A DNA stretch of 14,167 nt from CAYUKK01 sp964445305. GTDB lineage: Bacteria > Acidobacteriota > Aminicenantia > Aminicenantales > UBA8522. Position 1 is the stretch's first letter; every line of letters starts with the position of its first letter. Positions 1-7,431 of this stretch are shown here, piece after piece. The position numbers and the translations under genes are program-made. The notes below the pieces were generated by a model. It had not been told where the DNA came from. It did not search any database and worked only from the letters and a program-made list of their open reading frames with translations. The stretch covers positions 1 to 14,167 of the forward strand of contig CAYUKK010000078.1 of the NCBI GenBank assembly GCA_964445305.1. The letters run 5' to 3'.

Positions 1-585
1 GAGGATGAAAGGATAGGTGCCTGAGGCATTGAAGAATTTTCCGCAGTCGATAGTCAAAGAATTGAATCCCCGTCTGAACTGGCCGCCCTTGAGGACTTCC
101 TCGCTGCGACAGAGCTTATAGTAAGCCTCATTAGCCATCTCAACTCCGAGGATGAGCTCTCGGGGTGGAGTAGGGGTGGCGGGTTTCGCCCGGGGAGCAG
201 CGCTTTCGACAAATCCCATCTTGAGAACCCAGGGATAGCGGAGGACCCTATCCCGGAGATAGAGAATGAGGGCGTTACGGGTGGAAAGGGGCAAGAATTC
301 GTAGCTCATGTTCAGGGGGCCATACTTTTCGAAGTACTCCCCCAGCCGTTTGTATTCGTTTTCCCTATCCCCAAGGCGGCGAAAAAGAAAGGCCAGCAAG
401 CTGCAGGCAACCGGCTTGTCTTCATCACTCAGGGCAGCAAGATTTTCTTCAAGGTATTGGGCTGCGCTTCGTGAATTATCGCCCGTGCTCAACAGACTCG
501 CCACTTCTGTTTTCCAGTCAGATGCCAGCGCGGCCGGCAAAAGGCCGAGCACAACAAGGACAAGGCGAGCCGTCTTCTGGATCAT
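1..585 (-). CDS. Secreted protein of unknown function (partial, 3' end beyond window)
   Basis: The reading frame is open from ATG at 585 through all 195 codons to base 1, so the C-terminus lies outside the window. The first ~22 residues (MIQKTARLVLVVLGLLPAAL then AS) form a classic Sec signal peptide, predicting a periplasmic or outer-membrane location. The next ~70 residues look helical (AAQYLEENLAAL, ACSLLAFLFRRLGD), like a short helical-repeat region. A proline/alanine-rich linker (KPATPTPP, near residue 135) leads into a beta-rich segment containing KLCRSEEVLKGGQF. I do not recognise the family. The start overlaps the stop of the TolA/TonB-like gene by ATGA (582-585), indicating translational coupling and a shared envelope role. 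No specific function can be assigned. Confidence 0.75.
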   Translation of the reverse strand, partial: MIQKTARLVLVVLGLLPAALASDWKTEVASLLSTGDNSRSAAQYLEENLAALSDEDKPVACSLLAFLFRRLGDRENEYKRLGEYFEKYGPLNMSYEFLPLSTRNALILYLRDRVLRYPWVLKMGFVESAAPRAKPATPTPPRELILGVEMANEAYYKLCRSEEVLKGGQFRRGFNSLTIDCGKFFNASGTYPFIL

Positions 586-1499
586 TGCCTGGCAAAAATG
601 AGAGTCACTTCCAGGCTCGCCGCCGGGAAGTCTGCCGGGAGCGCGGGCAGGGGCGAGCTTATCTCGATGGCTTCGCGGGCTGCTTGGTTGAATTCATTGT
701 CTTGGGAGGCGGTGATGATTTCGATACTCGTTATTTCGCCGGTCTTGAGGACGACGATGGCAACCTCCATAGCGACCTCTTGGCCAGAGGCAAGCGAAAC
801 AGGAGTATGCCAGTTTTTGTGGATGGTCTCAACCGCTCTCCTGGCCCAGGGCGAAAGGTCGATGGTCAGGAGACTTGGAGAGACAAGGCGCACCTGGGAG
901 GGCGTTCGGCGAGCTGCCTTTCCCGGGCCACCGACTCCGGAAACGCCGCTCAGGCCAGGGTAAACGTATTGACGCAGGTCGGCCGCTTTCGGGCGAGGTG
1001 AGAAGGCCGGTTGAGTTGAGCTCGGTGGCGGCTGGCGTTCAGGGATGGTCAAGCGCAACCGGTTCGGCGAGGCAAGGGCCTGAGCTCCGGCTTGACTGTC
1101 GAGGCGGAAGCCTTCTGTAAATTTTGGCTCCACCCCGGCCATGGCAGCGCCTTCCCCTGGGCTCCCGGTGGGTGCCTCGCCGCTTGCTTCCCCAAGGACG
1201 AGGGGCTGAAGGGGGCGCCTCCGGCTGGGGATGCCAAAGAGCAAATCCGCATCGCTCGAGGGGAGTTCGGGCAAAGGGCCTTCAATCCTGGGCGCTTCAA
1301 GCTTCGGCCGGGGAGCGATGATGATATCGGTTACCCGCTCTTTAAAATCGAGGATCTTGACCGAGACGAAGTGGGCAGCCAAAAAGTAGAGGAGGAAAGC
1401 GTGAATGACCAGGGAAGCGAGAAAGCTCAGAGCGTGCTGGACAACGTTGGACTTTTCCTTTAGGGCAGGGACACGCACATTCTCATTATAATATAGCAA
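582..1499 (-). CDS. TonB/TolA-family envelope protein
   Basis: A short cytoplasmic N-terminus is followed by one membrane segment at about residues 23-47. It carries SLVIH (S29, H33), the SxxxH pattern that TonB and TolA use to contact ExbB/ExbD or TolQ/TolR. Residues ~60-205 are a proline-rich, low-complexity periplasmic spacer. The last ~90 residues resemble the TolA/TonB C-terminal domain: HKNWHTP, then VLKTGEITSIEI, then SPLPALPADFP near the end. SPLPxLP is closer to TolA or TonB_2-type domains than to E. coli TonB. It would couple inner-membrane proton motive force to the outer membrane. No exbB/exbD or tolQ/tolR is visible here. The listed 5' end is a TTG; a GTG at 1478 is an alternative, and TATAAT at 1485-1490 sits just upstream of that GTG. 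The start is therefore uncertain. Confidence 0.75.
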   Translation of the reverse strand: MLYYNENVRVPALKEKSNVVQHALSFLASLVIHAFLLYFLAAHFVSVKILDFKERVTDIIIAPRPKLEAPRIEGPLPELPSSDADLLFGIPSRRRPLQPLVLGEASGEAPTGSPGEGAAMAGVEPKFTEGFRLDSQAGAQALASPNRLRLTIPERQPPPSSTQPAFSPRPKAADLRQYVYPGLSGVSGVGGPGKAARRTPSQVRLVSPSLLTIDLSPWARRAVETIHKNWHTPVSLASGQEVAMEVAIVVLKTGEITSIEIITASQDNEFNQAAREAIEISSPLPALPADFPAASLEVTLIFARQ

Positions 1500-1630
1500 T
1501 ACATTATTAAAAAACTCTATCTTGGAAAAAGAGTTGCGCCGCTTTTCCCGGCCGACTTCCCTCCGCTTTTTGCCCTTTTCCCTCGCCTTAGCTTTTTGGG
1601 CTGAAAATCAAAGGGACGTTGAGAGTGAGC

Positions 1631-2053
1631 TCAAAACCAAGGGCAAAGTTCTTGATGGCCGTAAGGCACCATCAAGTAGCCCGTGGCGTTCCGGCGGCCA
1701 GGCCTCGCTTTCTCGATGATGTGGATTTCCGAGACGACAAAAGCGGCCAAATCGAAGGTCTGTCCCCTCGCCTTCTGAGGGCCGATGGCCTTTCCAAAAT
1801 AGATATTGGCGACTCTGAAGTCCAGTCGGGCTTCTTTGGCCTTAGCTTTCGTCCAGATTCTCGTACTCGCCCCTCCCCACACTTTCTTATAGTCAGGAGT
1901 GACGATGACCGCCGCGCGTTGCTTAAGAAAAGCAGCCAGCAATTTGGGGCCCTCTTTTTTCGGGTAGAGGTTTTTCATCTTCCGGTAATCTTCGGCCAGT
2001 TGGGCAGTCAGAGACCGGAGGGGATCCTTGCGCCTCGGGTTTTTCTTTGCCAT
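1631..2053 (-). CDS. Small basic protein of unknown function
   Basis: A 140-residue protein with ATG at 2053 and a strong Shine-Dalgarno (AGGAGG, 5-base gap). It begins with a lysine/arginine-rich stretch (MAKKNPRRKD) and has no signal peptide or membrane segment, so it is probably cytoplasmic. The middle alternates basic and hydrophobic residues (AAVIVTPDYKKVWGG, LDFRVANIYFGKAIG), suggesting a compact alpha/beta fold. I do not recognise the family. It lies 85 bp after the kinase stop on the same strand and 131 bp before the TolA/TonB gene, so it may share their transcript. The listed C-terminus (HQELCPWF) looks unnatural. The neighbouring frame continues with IKNFALGFELTLNVPLIF to a TAA at 1588-1590, so a frameshift near 1655-1662 is possible. 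Confidence 0.6.
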   Translation of the reverse strand: MAKKNPRRKDPLRSLTAQLAEDYRKMKNLYPKKEGPKLLAAFLKQRAAVIVTPDYKKVWGGASTRIWTKAKAKEARLDFRVANIYFGKAIGPQKARGQTFDLAAFVVSEIHIIEKARPGRRNATGYLMVPYGHQELCPWF

Positions 2054-2138
2054 CCTTTCCTCCTTTCCTTGAGTGTAAGCTTTTTATGTGAACAGCCCCT
2101 CCTTCCCCGTCAGGAGATAGAGCTGCTATCTTTCGCGC

Positions 2139-4706
2139 TCAGAGCCCACCGTATTTTTTCAAATTTTCGTCGTAAATGGCTTTTTGTTTTTCCATGATTT
2201 CACGAAATCTGGGCATGTTCCTGAGGTTGTCGAAGTAATAGCTTTTGGCCAGAAAAGGATATTCGAAAAGGTACTCCTGAACCTCGGCGAACCCTTTTTC
2301 GATGCCGGATTGGATAATGTCAATGGCTTCTTCCTTCATGCCGAGAAGCGCATAAACCCGGGAAAGAAGCAGGCTGTAGTAGACCGGCTCTTGTTTCGCT
2401 TCTTCGAGAAGGCGAAGTGCCTTCTCACGCTCTCCCCGAGAGGCAAAGAGAAGGCTCTTCGTCAAGCGAAGGTCGAGCGACTGGATGCCCAGATTTTCAG
2501 CTATAGCGATTTCTCTTTCCGCAGCGACCAGGTTTCTTTGGCTGATGAGCATCCGGGCGTAGAAGAGCGTCGCGCGGGGATTGTCCGGCTCAATCTCGAC
2601 TAATCGTCTTGCATCCTGGACAGCCGCTTCATATTGCCCGAGGTGTTCAGCGCAACTCGAACGCAGCCAGTAGGTCATGAAAGAGAGTTCCCCCCGCTCG
2701 ATGGCGTTGGTGTAGAATTGGATTGCTTTTTCGACCAGGCCAATGCTCTTGTAAAAAGAGCCGATGTTGTAGTGGATGGCGGGATTTTCCGGCTCGAGCT
2801 CGAGGGAGCGCTTGAAATGAGCAAAGGATTTCTCGTTATCGCCCTGGAGGAAATAAGCCCAGCCCAGGCCCGAATTGGGTCCACCCAGGTGGGGAGCGAG
2901 TTGATAGGCCTTTTCGTAATAGCCAATGGTGAGCTCTAAATCGGCGGGCTGCTTGGTTCTCACGTAACGACTTTGATAACTATCACCCAAGCCCCAATAG
3001 GGAAGAGGGAAAGCGGGGTCTTCGGCGATAGCTTTCTCGTAATAGGATATGGCCGTCGAAAAGTCTATCTCTTTCCTGCTTTCCTTATATTTTCTTTCTG
3101 CCTGCCTGCCTAAGATATAGTATCGGTTAGCCCAACTCGACGCCGTCAGCGCTGACGGAGGCTGAGTTCCGGACGGCAATTTTAGATCGGCGAGGATTTG
3201 TCCAGAAAGCTCGTCGGTCATCCGGTTAAAGTCCTTTTCGCCTTCCCCCTCGGCTCGACCGCTGCCGATGATAACGCTCTGACGCATTTCCTTCAGGTCA
3301 TAATATATCCGACCGAGAGAGTAACTCCCGATGACAATGTGGCTGACGCCCGTCGCCTCAGCGATCTTGCTCAAATCTTCGGAGGAGAAACGAGTGGTCT
3401 CCTCCAAGCCAGATTTCCGGAGCACCGTCCGGGTTGTATCGGCGCTCAGGAGGTGGAGATTCGGGGAAGAGCGGCGAAGCTCGGCAATGAGGTTTTCGGC
3501 CAGAGCTTCTCTCCAGACATCCAGGTTGTTGTCCCCGGTGTTGTTCTTGAAGGGAAGGATGAGAAGAGAAGGTTTGGCCGAAGGGGCGATGGCCATTCGC
3601 TTTTTCCCGGGAATCTGGCGGATAAGAAAAATAGCCAGCAAGACCAGGAGAAGGGCAAAGGCTGAGAAAGCCAGCTTCTTCACCCCCGGGGAAAGGACAG
3701 TTTCTTTGGAAATGGCCGGCCTTTTCGGCCGCAGCATTCTTTCTTCGGTCGGGTATTCTTTTTCCAGCGTTTCCAGTTCTGAGGCGAGTTCCTCGACAGT
3801 CTGGAAACGCTTTTCCTTATTTTTCTCCAGGCACTTGAGGATGACCTGGCGAAGCCTTTCAGGAACAGCGGGATTGAACTGCCTCGGGTCGGGGGGAGGT
3901 TCAGTTTTGTGCTTGAGGGCGACGCTAAGGGCTGAGTCGCCCTCAAACGGTGTGCGACCGGTGACCATCTCGAAAAGGATTACCCCGAGCGCGTAGATGT
4001 CAGAGCGGTTATCCGCCTTTTCTCCTTCTGCCTGCTCGGGCGACATGTATTCAGCCGTTCCGAGCATGGCCCGACCGGCGGTTATTCCCTTTTCCTCGAC
4101 CGAGCGAGCCAGGCCGAAATCCAAGATGCGGATGTTCCCTTCATAGTCAACCATGATGTTCTTGGGCTTGAGGTCGCGGTGGACGATGCCCAACCTGTGA
4201 GCTTCGGCCAGTCCAGCGCAGACCTGTCGGGCGATAGAGGCGGCCCGGCCGACACTCAGCTGGCCGGTCATGCGGAGGATACGCTTGAGGTCTTCACCGG
4301 GAATATACTCCATGGTGAAAAAAGAAATCCCCTCGGCTTCGTTGAGGTCGTGCATCCGGCAGATATTCTTATGGGCTATCTTTCGGGCAAGCCGAATTTC
4401 CTCCCGGAAACGGGCCAGCGTGTGCGGCCGGGAAGCGATCTCAGGCCTGATGACCTTGAGGGCAACGATTTCCCTAATTTTCGTGTCGTAGACCTTATAA
4501 ACCTTGCCCATCCCGCCGCTGCCGAGCTCCTCGATGAATTCGTAGCGTTCGGCGAAAACTCGGCCCCGCTCGAATTTTGGCTCGATTTCAGTTAGAGTTT
4601 GGGTGACTGAATCTTCGGCCGGGCGGCTGGGCTCGAGAGGCGAGGCACAGTTGCTGCAAAAGCGGCTGTCAGCGGGGTTATTATGGTTGCAGCGGGGGCA
4701 CTTCAT
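2139..4706 (-). CDS. Transmembrane Ser/Thr protein kinase with zinc ribbon, FlgO/TolB-like and TPR segments
   Basis: An 855-residue Hanks-type kinase. Residues 3-20 form a zinc ribbon (C3, C6, C17, C20). The kinase domain (about 55-315) has the glycine loop GSGGMG (62-67), the ATP-binding Lys in VALKV (K84), the catalytic HRDLKPKN (from H176), DFG (196-198), and the SPEQ/SDIYALG activation and F-helix elements, so it should be active. One membrane helix (~344-363) puts the remainder outside the cytoplasm. Residues ~378-515 (LLILPFKNNTGDNNLD..., VIGSY) match the FlgO/TolB N-terminal-like domain found in such kinases and adenylate cyclases. The last ~330 residues are TPR repeats (e.g. PYWGLGDSYQSRY, AIHYNIGSFYKSIG). 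It probably senses or scaffolds envelope partners and phosphorylates cytoplasmic targets. The substrate is unknown. A promoter lies at 4747-4774. Confidence 0.93.
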   Translation of the reverse strand: MKCPRCNHNNPADSRFCSNCASPLEPSRPAEDSVTQTLTEIEPKFERGRVFAERYEFIEELGSGGMGKVYKVYDTKIREIVALKVIRPEIASRPHTLARFREEIRLARKIAHKNICRMHDLNEAEGISFFTMEYIPGEDLKRILRMTGQLSVGRAASIARQVCAGLAEAHRLGIVHRDLKPKNIMVDYEGNIRILDFGLARSVEEKGITAGRAMLGTAEYMSPEQAEGEKADNRSDIYALGVILFEMVTGRTPFEGDSALSVALKHKTEPPPDPRQFNPAVPERLRQVILKCLEKNKEKRFQTVEELASELETLEKEYPTEERMLRPKRPAISKETVLSPGVKKLAFSAFALLLVLLAIFLIRQIPGKKRMAIAPSAKPSLLILPFKNNTGDNNLDVWREALAENLIAELRRSSPNLHLLSADTTRTVLRKSGLEETTRFSSEDLSKIAEATGVSHIVIGSYSLGRIYYDLKEMRQSVIIGSGRAEGEGEKDFNRMTDELSGQILADLKLPSGTQPPSALTASSWANRYYILGRQAERKYKESRKEIDFSTAISYYEKAIAEDPAFPLPYWGLGDSYQSRYVRTKQPADLELTIGYYEKAYQLAPHLGGPNSGLGWAYFLQGDNEKSFAHFKRSLELEPENPAIHYNIGSFYKSIGLVEKAIQFYTNAIERGELSFMTYWLRSSCAEHLGQYEAAVQDARRLVEIEPDNPRATLFYARMLISQRNLVAAEREIAIAENLGIQSLDLRLTKSLLFASRGEREKALRLLEEAKQEPVYYSLLLSRVYALLGMKEEAIDIIQSGIEKGFAEVQEYLFEYPFLAKSYYFDNLRNMPRFREIMEKQKAIYDENLKKYGGL

Positions 4707-4746
4707 GGATAGGAGAGCCCGTTTAAGCTTTGTAATATAGCCTGAG

Positions 4747-4774
4747 GATATATCCTTTTGTCTCCGCTTGTCAA
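4747..4774 (-). promoter_or_regulatory. Sigma70-type promoter of the kinase gene, inside an inverted repeat
   Basis: On the minus strand a perfect TTGACA (4769-4774) is followed by a 16-bp spacer and TATATC (4747-4752), with the kinase ATG ~41 bp downstream of the -10. A 6-bp perfect inverted repeat, CCGCTT/AAGCGG (4764-4769 and 4783-4788), straddles the -35 and could be an operator. The start codon lacks a good Shine-Dalgarno. Confidence 0.55.
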
Positions 4775-4978
4775 ATCTTTCGAAGCGGAATCTTTTTTAA
4801 GTACCTTCTGATGAATCGCGGCCCAAAAACAGTCAAAATCATGGCTTTTTCTGAGATCCTCAGGTGTCCCCCCGCCTCTTACCCCCTCCAATTTTTTCGG
4901 GGCTTAAGAGATGGCTCCAGGAAAGATGGGGGCGAGCGAGGTGTTGGCGTTATTCCGGGGCTAAACGCTCACCTTGGG

Positions 4979-7024
4979 CTACTCCTTGACCTCTGCCGAG
5001 CACGGGCCCTCGACACCATCGGTGCGGACAGCAGAGATGACATAGGTGTAACGGTCGATCGTGTGAAGGCCAGGGTCAAAAAAGGTCAGAGGCGAGCGGA
5101 CGAAGGCTAATAACCGGAAGCGAGCTTGAGGATGGGACTGGTCTTTCCTGAAAATCTTGTAACCCTGGAGGCGTGTGGGGTCGAAAATCTTCGGGTTATT
5201 TTGCCAGCGGAGGTATGTTCCTACGGCTTCTTCTCTTTGCGGACGTTGCGCTTTGGGGTGCTGGCCCCAGAGTCTTGCTTCTCGAAGAGAAGAAAAACCG
5301 GTGTTTCCGTCGAAGCTCCAAACTTCGATATGGACAGGCGAGAAAGGGATATTCTTGATCTCTCCGAACCAGGACTCGGCCATGACCTGGTAACCTTTGG
5401 CGCTTGGGTGTTTGAGGTCGCGGGAAAGAACGGCAAAAACGCCGCCGTCGGCTGCCGGGTAATTATTGAAGATTTCGTACATATCCACAAAAGCGATGGG
5501 AAAATCAACGGCCATCTGGCGAATGAGCCGGTTGAGTTCAAGAATTCTATCGCTATAATACTTGATTACGCCATAAGCATCGTAACGGGGTAGGATGGTG
5601 GCCAAGATGGGATAAACGCCTGCATCGAGGCATCGGCGGACTATTTCCCTTAAATTGGAAGCGGAAGTGCTCATGGCCAGGTTGGGGGTAATGACGTCGT
5701 TGGTCCCCTCCATGATCAAGATAAAGCGTCCCTGGATGCTCTGGATGACGCTATCGATCCGGGCCAGGCCAAGAATAGTATTTTCTCCCCCGATGCCCTG
5801 GTTGATGGCCTGGGAAGCTCCGAAATTTTGATTGAGGATGGCCTCAAGGCGAGGCACATACCCCAGCTCAGGCGCCGGCTCTCGGTCGATGTAGCCATAA
5901 GTAATGCTATCACCGAAACAAACGTAGATATTCTCGTCCAAGTTGGGGTTGAAGAGAAAGCTTCCTGATGGAGGCGGAGGAAAAGGGCCTTCTTTTTGGC
6001 TGAAACGCCCAGGCTGTGCCGCCCTAACTTGGATATCAGTCCCGGATTTCCACGTGATTTTCGTTCCCGCCGGGTCTTCATAAAAGCGGGGAACCACAAG
6101 GAAGGAGTTAGGCGGACAAAGCGCGGTTTCTTTCTCCAAGCGGTTGTTCTTGAGCATGGCCAAGCAGACTTGGTGACCGAGCTGGCTGGCTTTTGTCCAG
6201 GCGATGAGAGGAGGCCCCGGGCTTCCGCCGGCAAAAGCGGGGAAAAAGTCGTTTTCTTGATTGTCTGTCAGCCTGAGCGGGGCCCCCCATTTGTTTCCTT
6301 CCCATGACGCCTTATAGAGTTCATAATCATGGCCGTCATAACTCGCCCACACCACCGAGGGAAAGCCTCTTTCATCGATGATGGCATCCGGGCTGAGAGC
6401 GGGAGCGTCGTTCTCTGACGGAAGGGTCGGTTGCTTTAACCAGAGGCCATGGCTAAGCACTCTCGAGATGACGACACCTTTGTCGGGCCGGCTTTCATTC
6501 CAGAAAGCCCAGGCCCTGCCGTCACGGTCAAAAACAAGCGCCGGGCTGCTGACGGACATGGATTCAGGGGAATCGAAAGCCCACAGTTTGCCTGAATTAA
6601 GGTTCTGGACAAAAATTCTGGATTTTCCGTTAAAGTAATTGGCCCAGATGAGCCAGGGCGAATTGAAAAGGTCAAAGGCGAGCCGGGGCGTCCAGTTGAA
6701 CCCGTCAGGACAGGCAAGCGTCTGGATAAAGGCGACCCGGTTATCCTCGATTTTCGCCACCTTTATCTGGTTGGGCTCGGGTCGCCATTCCTCCCAGGCG
6801 GCCCAGACACCGCCGAGACGGTCAACAGAGAAAAACGGCAGACAAACGGATTCAGAGGGAAATTCACCGGTCGCCGCCTCGAGGAGCCTGATGAAATCTC
6901 CCTGTCTTTCCGCTTGGGAGGATGGAAAGGCTGACCCTTCTGGTGGGCTTGCCAGGGGGATACCGAAAAGGAAGGCCGAAAGAGCGGCAAAAAGCCAAAG
7001 GAGGCAAAAAGGAGCTTTTCTCAT
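4979..7024 (-). CDS. Secreted SGNH/GDSL-family esterase with N-terminal beta-propeller and C-terminal FnIII-like domain
   Basis: The ATG at 7024 (681 residues) gives a Sec signal peptide, MRKAPFCLLWLFAALSAFLF. An in-frame GTG at 7063 lies upstream of the predicted transcription start and was not chosen. Residues ~55-350 contain repeated Trp/Asp-rich units (GGVWAAWEEW, DGRAWAFWNE, FPSVVWASYDG), suggesting a five- or six-bladed beta-propeller. The SGNH hydrolase domain follows with all four blocks: GDSIT (Ser373), GIGG, EGTND (Asn442), and DLKHPSAKGY (Asp536, His539). It therefore should hydrolyse an ester, such as an acetyl group on a polysaccharide, outside the cell. The last ~85 residues (YLRWQ..., GYKIF, YTYVISAV) look like a fibronectin type III module. 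The substrate is unknown. It is transcribed divergently from the NIF3-like gene. Confidence 0.87.
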   Translation of the reverse strand: MRKAPFCLLWLFAALSAFLFGIPLASPPEGSAFPSSQAERQGDFIRLLEAATGEFPSESVCLPFFSVDRLGGVWAAWEEWRPEPNQIKVAKIEDNRVAFIQTLACPDGFNWTPRLAFDLFNSPWLIWANYFNGKSRIFVQNLNSGKLWAFDSPESMSVSSPALVFDRDGRAWAFWNESRPDKGVVISRVLSHGLWLKQPTLPSENDAPALSPDAIIDERGFPSVVWASYDGHDYELYKASWEGNKWGAPLRLTDNQENDFFPAFAGGSPGPPLIAWTKASQLGHQVCLAMLKNNRLEKETALCPPNSFLVVPRFYEDPAGTKITWKSGTDIQVRAAQPGRFSQKEGPFPPPPSGSFLFNPNLDENIYVCFGDSITYGYIDREPAPELGYVPRLEAILNQNFGASQAINQGIGGENTILGLARIDSVIQSIQGRFILIMEGTNDVITPNLAMSTSASNLREIVRRCLDAGVYPILATILPRYDAYGVIKYYSDRILELNRLIRQMAVDFPIAFVDMYEIFNNYPAADGGVFAVLSRDLKHPSAKGYQVMAESWFGEIKNIPFSPVHIEVWSFDGNTGFSSLREARLWGQHPKAQRPQREEAVGTYLRWQNNPKIFDPTRLQGYKIFRKDQSHPQARFRLLAFVRSPLTFFDPGLHTIDRYTYVISAVRTDGVEGPCSAEVKE

Positions 7025-7064
7025 GACGCTTTTTCTACCAGGCGTCCATCTCAAAGAAGTCACT

Positions 7065-7094
7065 ATTTTAGCAGAGATGGCAGCCCCGAAACAA
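7065..7094 (-). promoter_or_regulatory. Promoter of the SGNH esterase gene
   Basis: On the minus strand TTGTTT (7089-7094), an 18-bp spacer and TAAAAT (7065-7070). Transcription would begin near 7058, inside the GTG-initiated extension, which supports the ATG at 7024 as the real start. The inverted-repeat element begins 15 bp upstream of the -35. Confidence 0.5.
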
Positions 7095-7108
7095 CGGGGG
7101 GGTTTCGC

Positions 7109-7338
7109 CCCTGATTTGCCGATAGAAAATTATCATCAAGCGAAAGTGCTTGATCTTGTAACAAATTATCACGATAGCGAGTGCACCCGAGGGGTGGCGT
7201 GGTTCGGGGGCCCCCCGCCGACCCGAGCGTTTGATGCCACCCATCTTCTTGACTGATGATAAACAAGATAGGCCGCTCGGGGGCGCCGGGGGTGAACCAC
7301 GACAGGACCCGTCGGGTGCTTCTATCGGCAAATCAGGG
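7109..7338. repeat. 230-bp inverted-repeat-bounded element with nested internal stems
   Basis: The ends are a perfect 19-bp inverted repeat, CCCTGATTTGCCGATAGAA at 7109-7127 and its reverse complement at 7320-7338. Inside are further complementary pairs in nested order: 7183-7190 with 7312-7319 (8 bp, directly abutting the right end), 7198-7205 with 7294-7301 (8 bp, CGTGGTTC), and 7223-7229 with 7274-7280 (7 bp). A separate hairpin, ATCAAGC/GCTTGAT, lies at 7135-7154. Two related direct copies beginning AATTATCA occur on the left side (near 7128 and 7165). The element sits exactly between two divergent promoters. It has no credible ORF and I see no target-site duplication. It could be a MITE-like non-autonomous element, a REP-type repeat or a structured RNA gene. 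Confidence 0.75.
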
Positions 7339-7358
7339 TCGTCTCCACAGCAATTCGC

Positions 7359-7387
7359 TTGCTCCTTCTCTCCTCTCCCTTTATAAT
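7359..7387 (+). promoter_or_regulatory. Promoter of the NIF3-like/glgC operon
   Basis: A perfect TATAAT (7382-7387) with a weak -35, TTGCTC (7359-7364), at 17-bp spacing. The NIF3-like ATG is ~44 bp downstream, preceded by the Shine-Dalgarno AGGGGAG at 7419-7425. Confidence 0.55.
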
Positions 7388-7431
7388 GTCCCCATGAAGG
7401 TGAAAATTCCATTCTCTCAGGGGAGAACTCG

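Noticed and set aside
4703..4891. 62-codon minus-strand ORF overlapping the kinase start by ATGA
   Set aside because: TTG start, no protein-like pattern, and the kinase promoter with its inverted repeat lies inside it.
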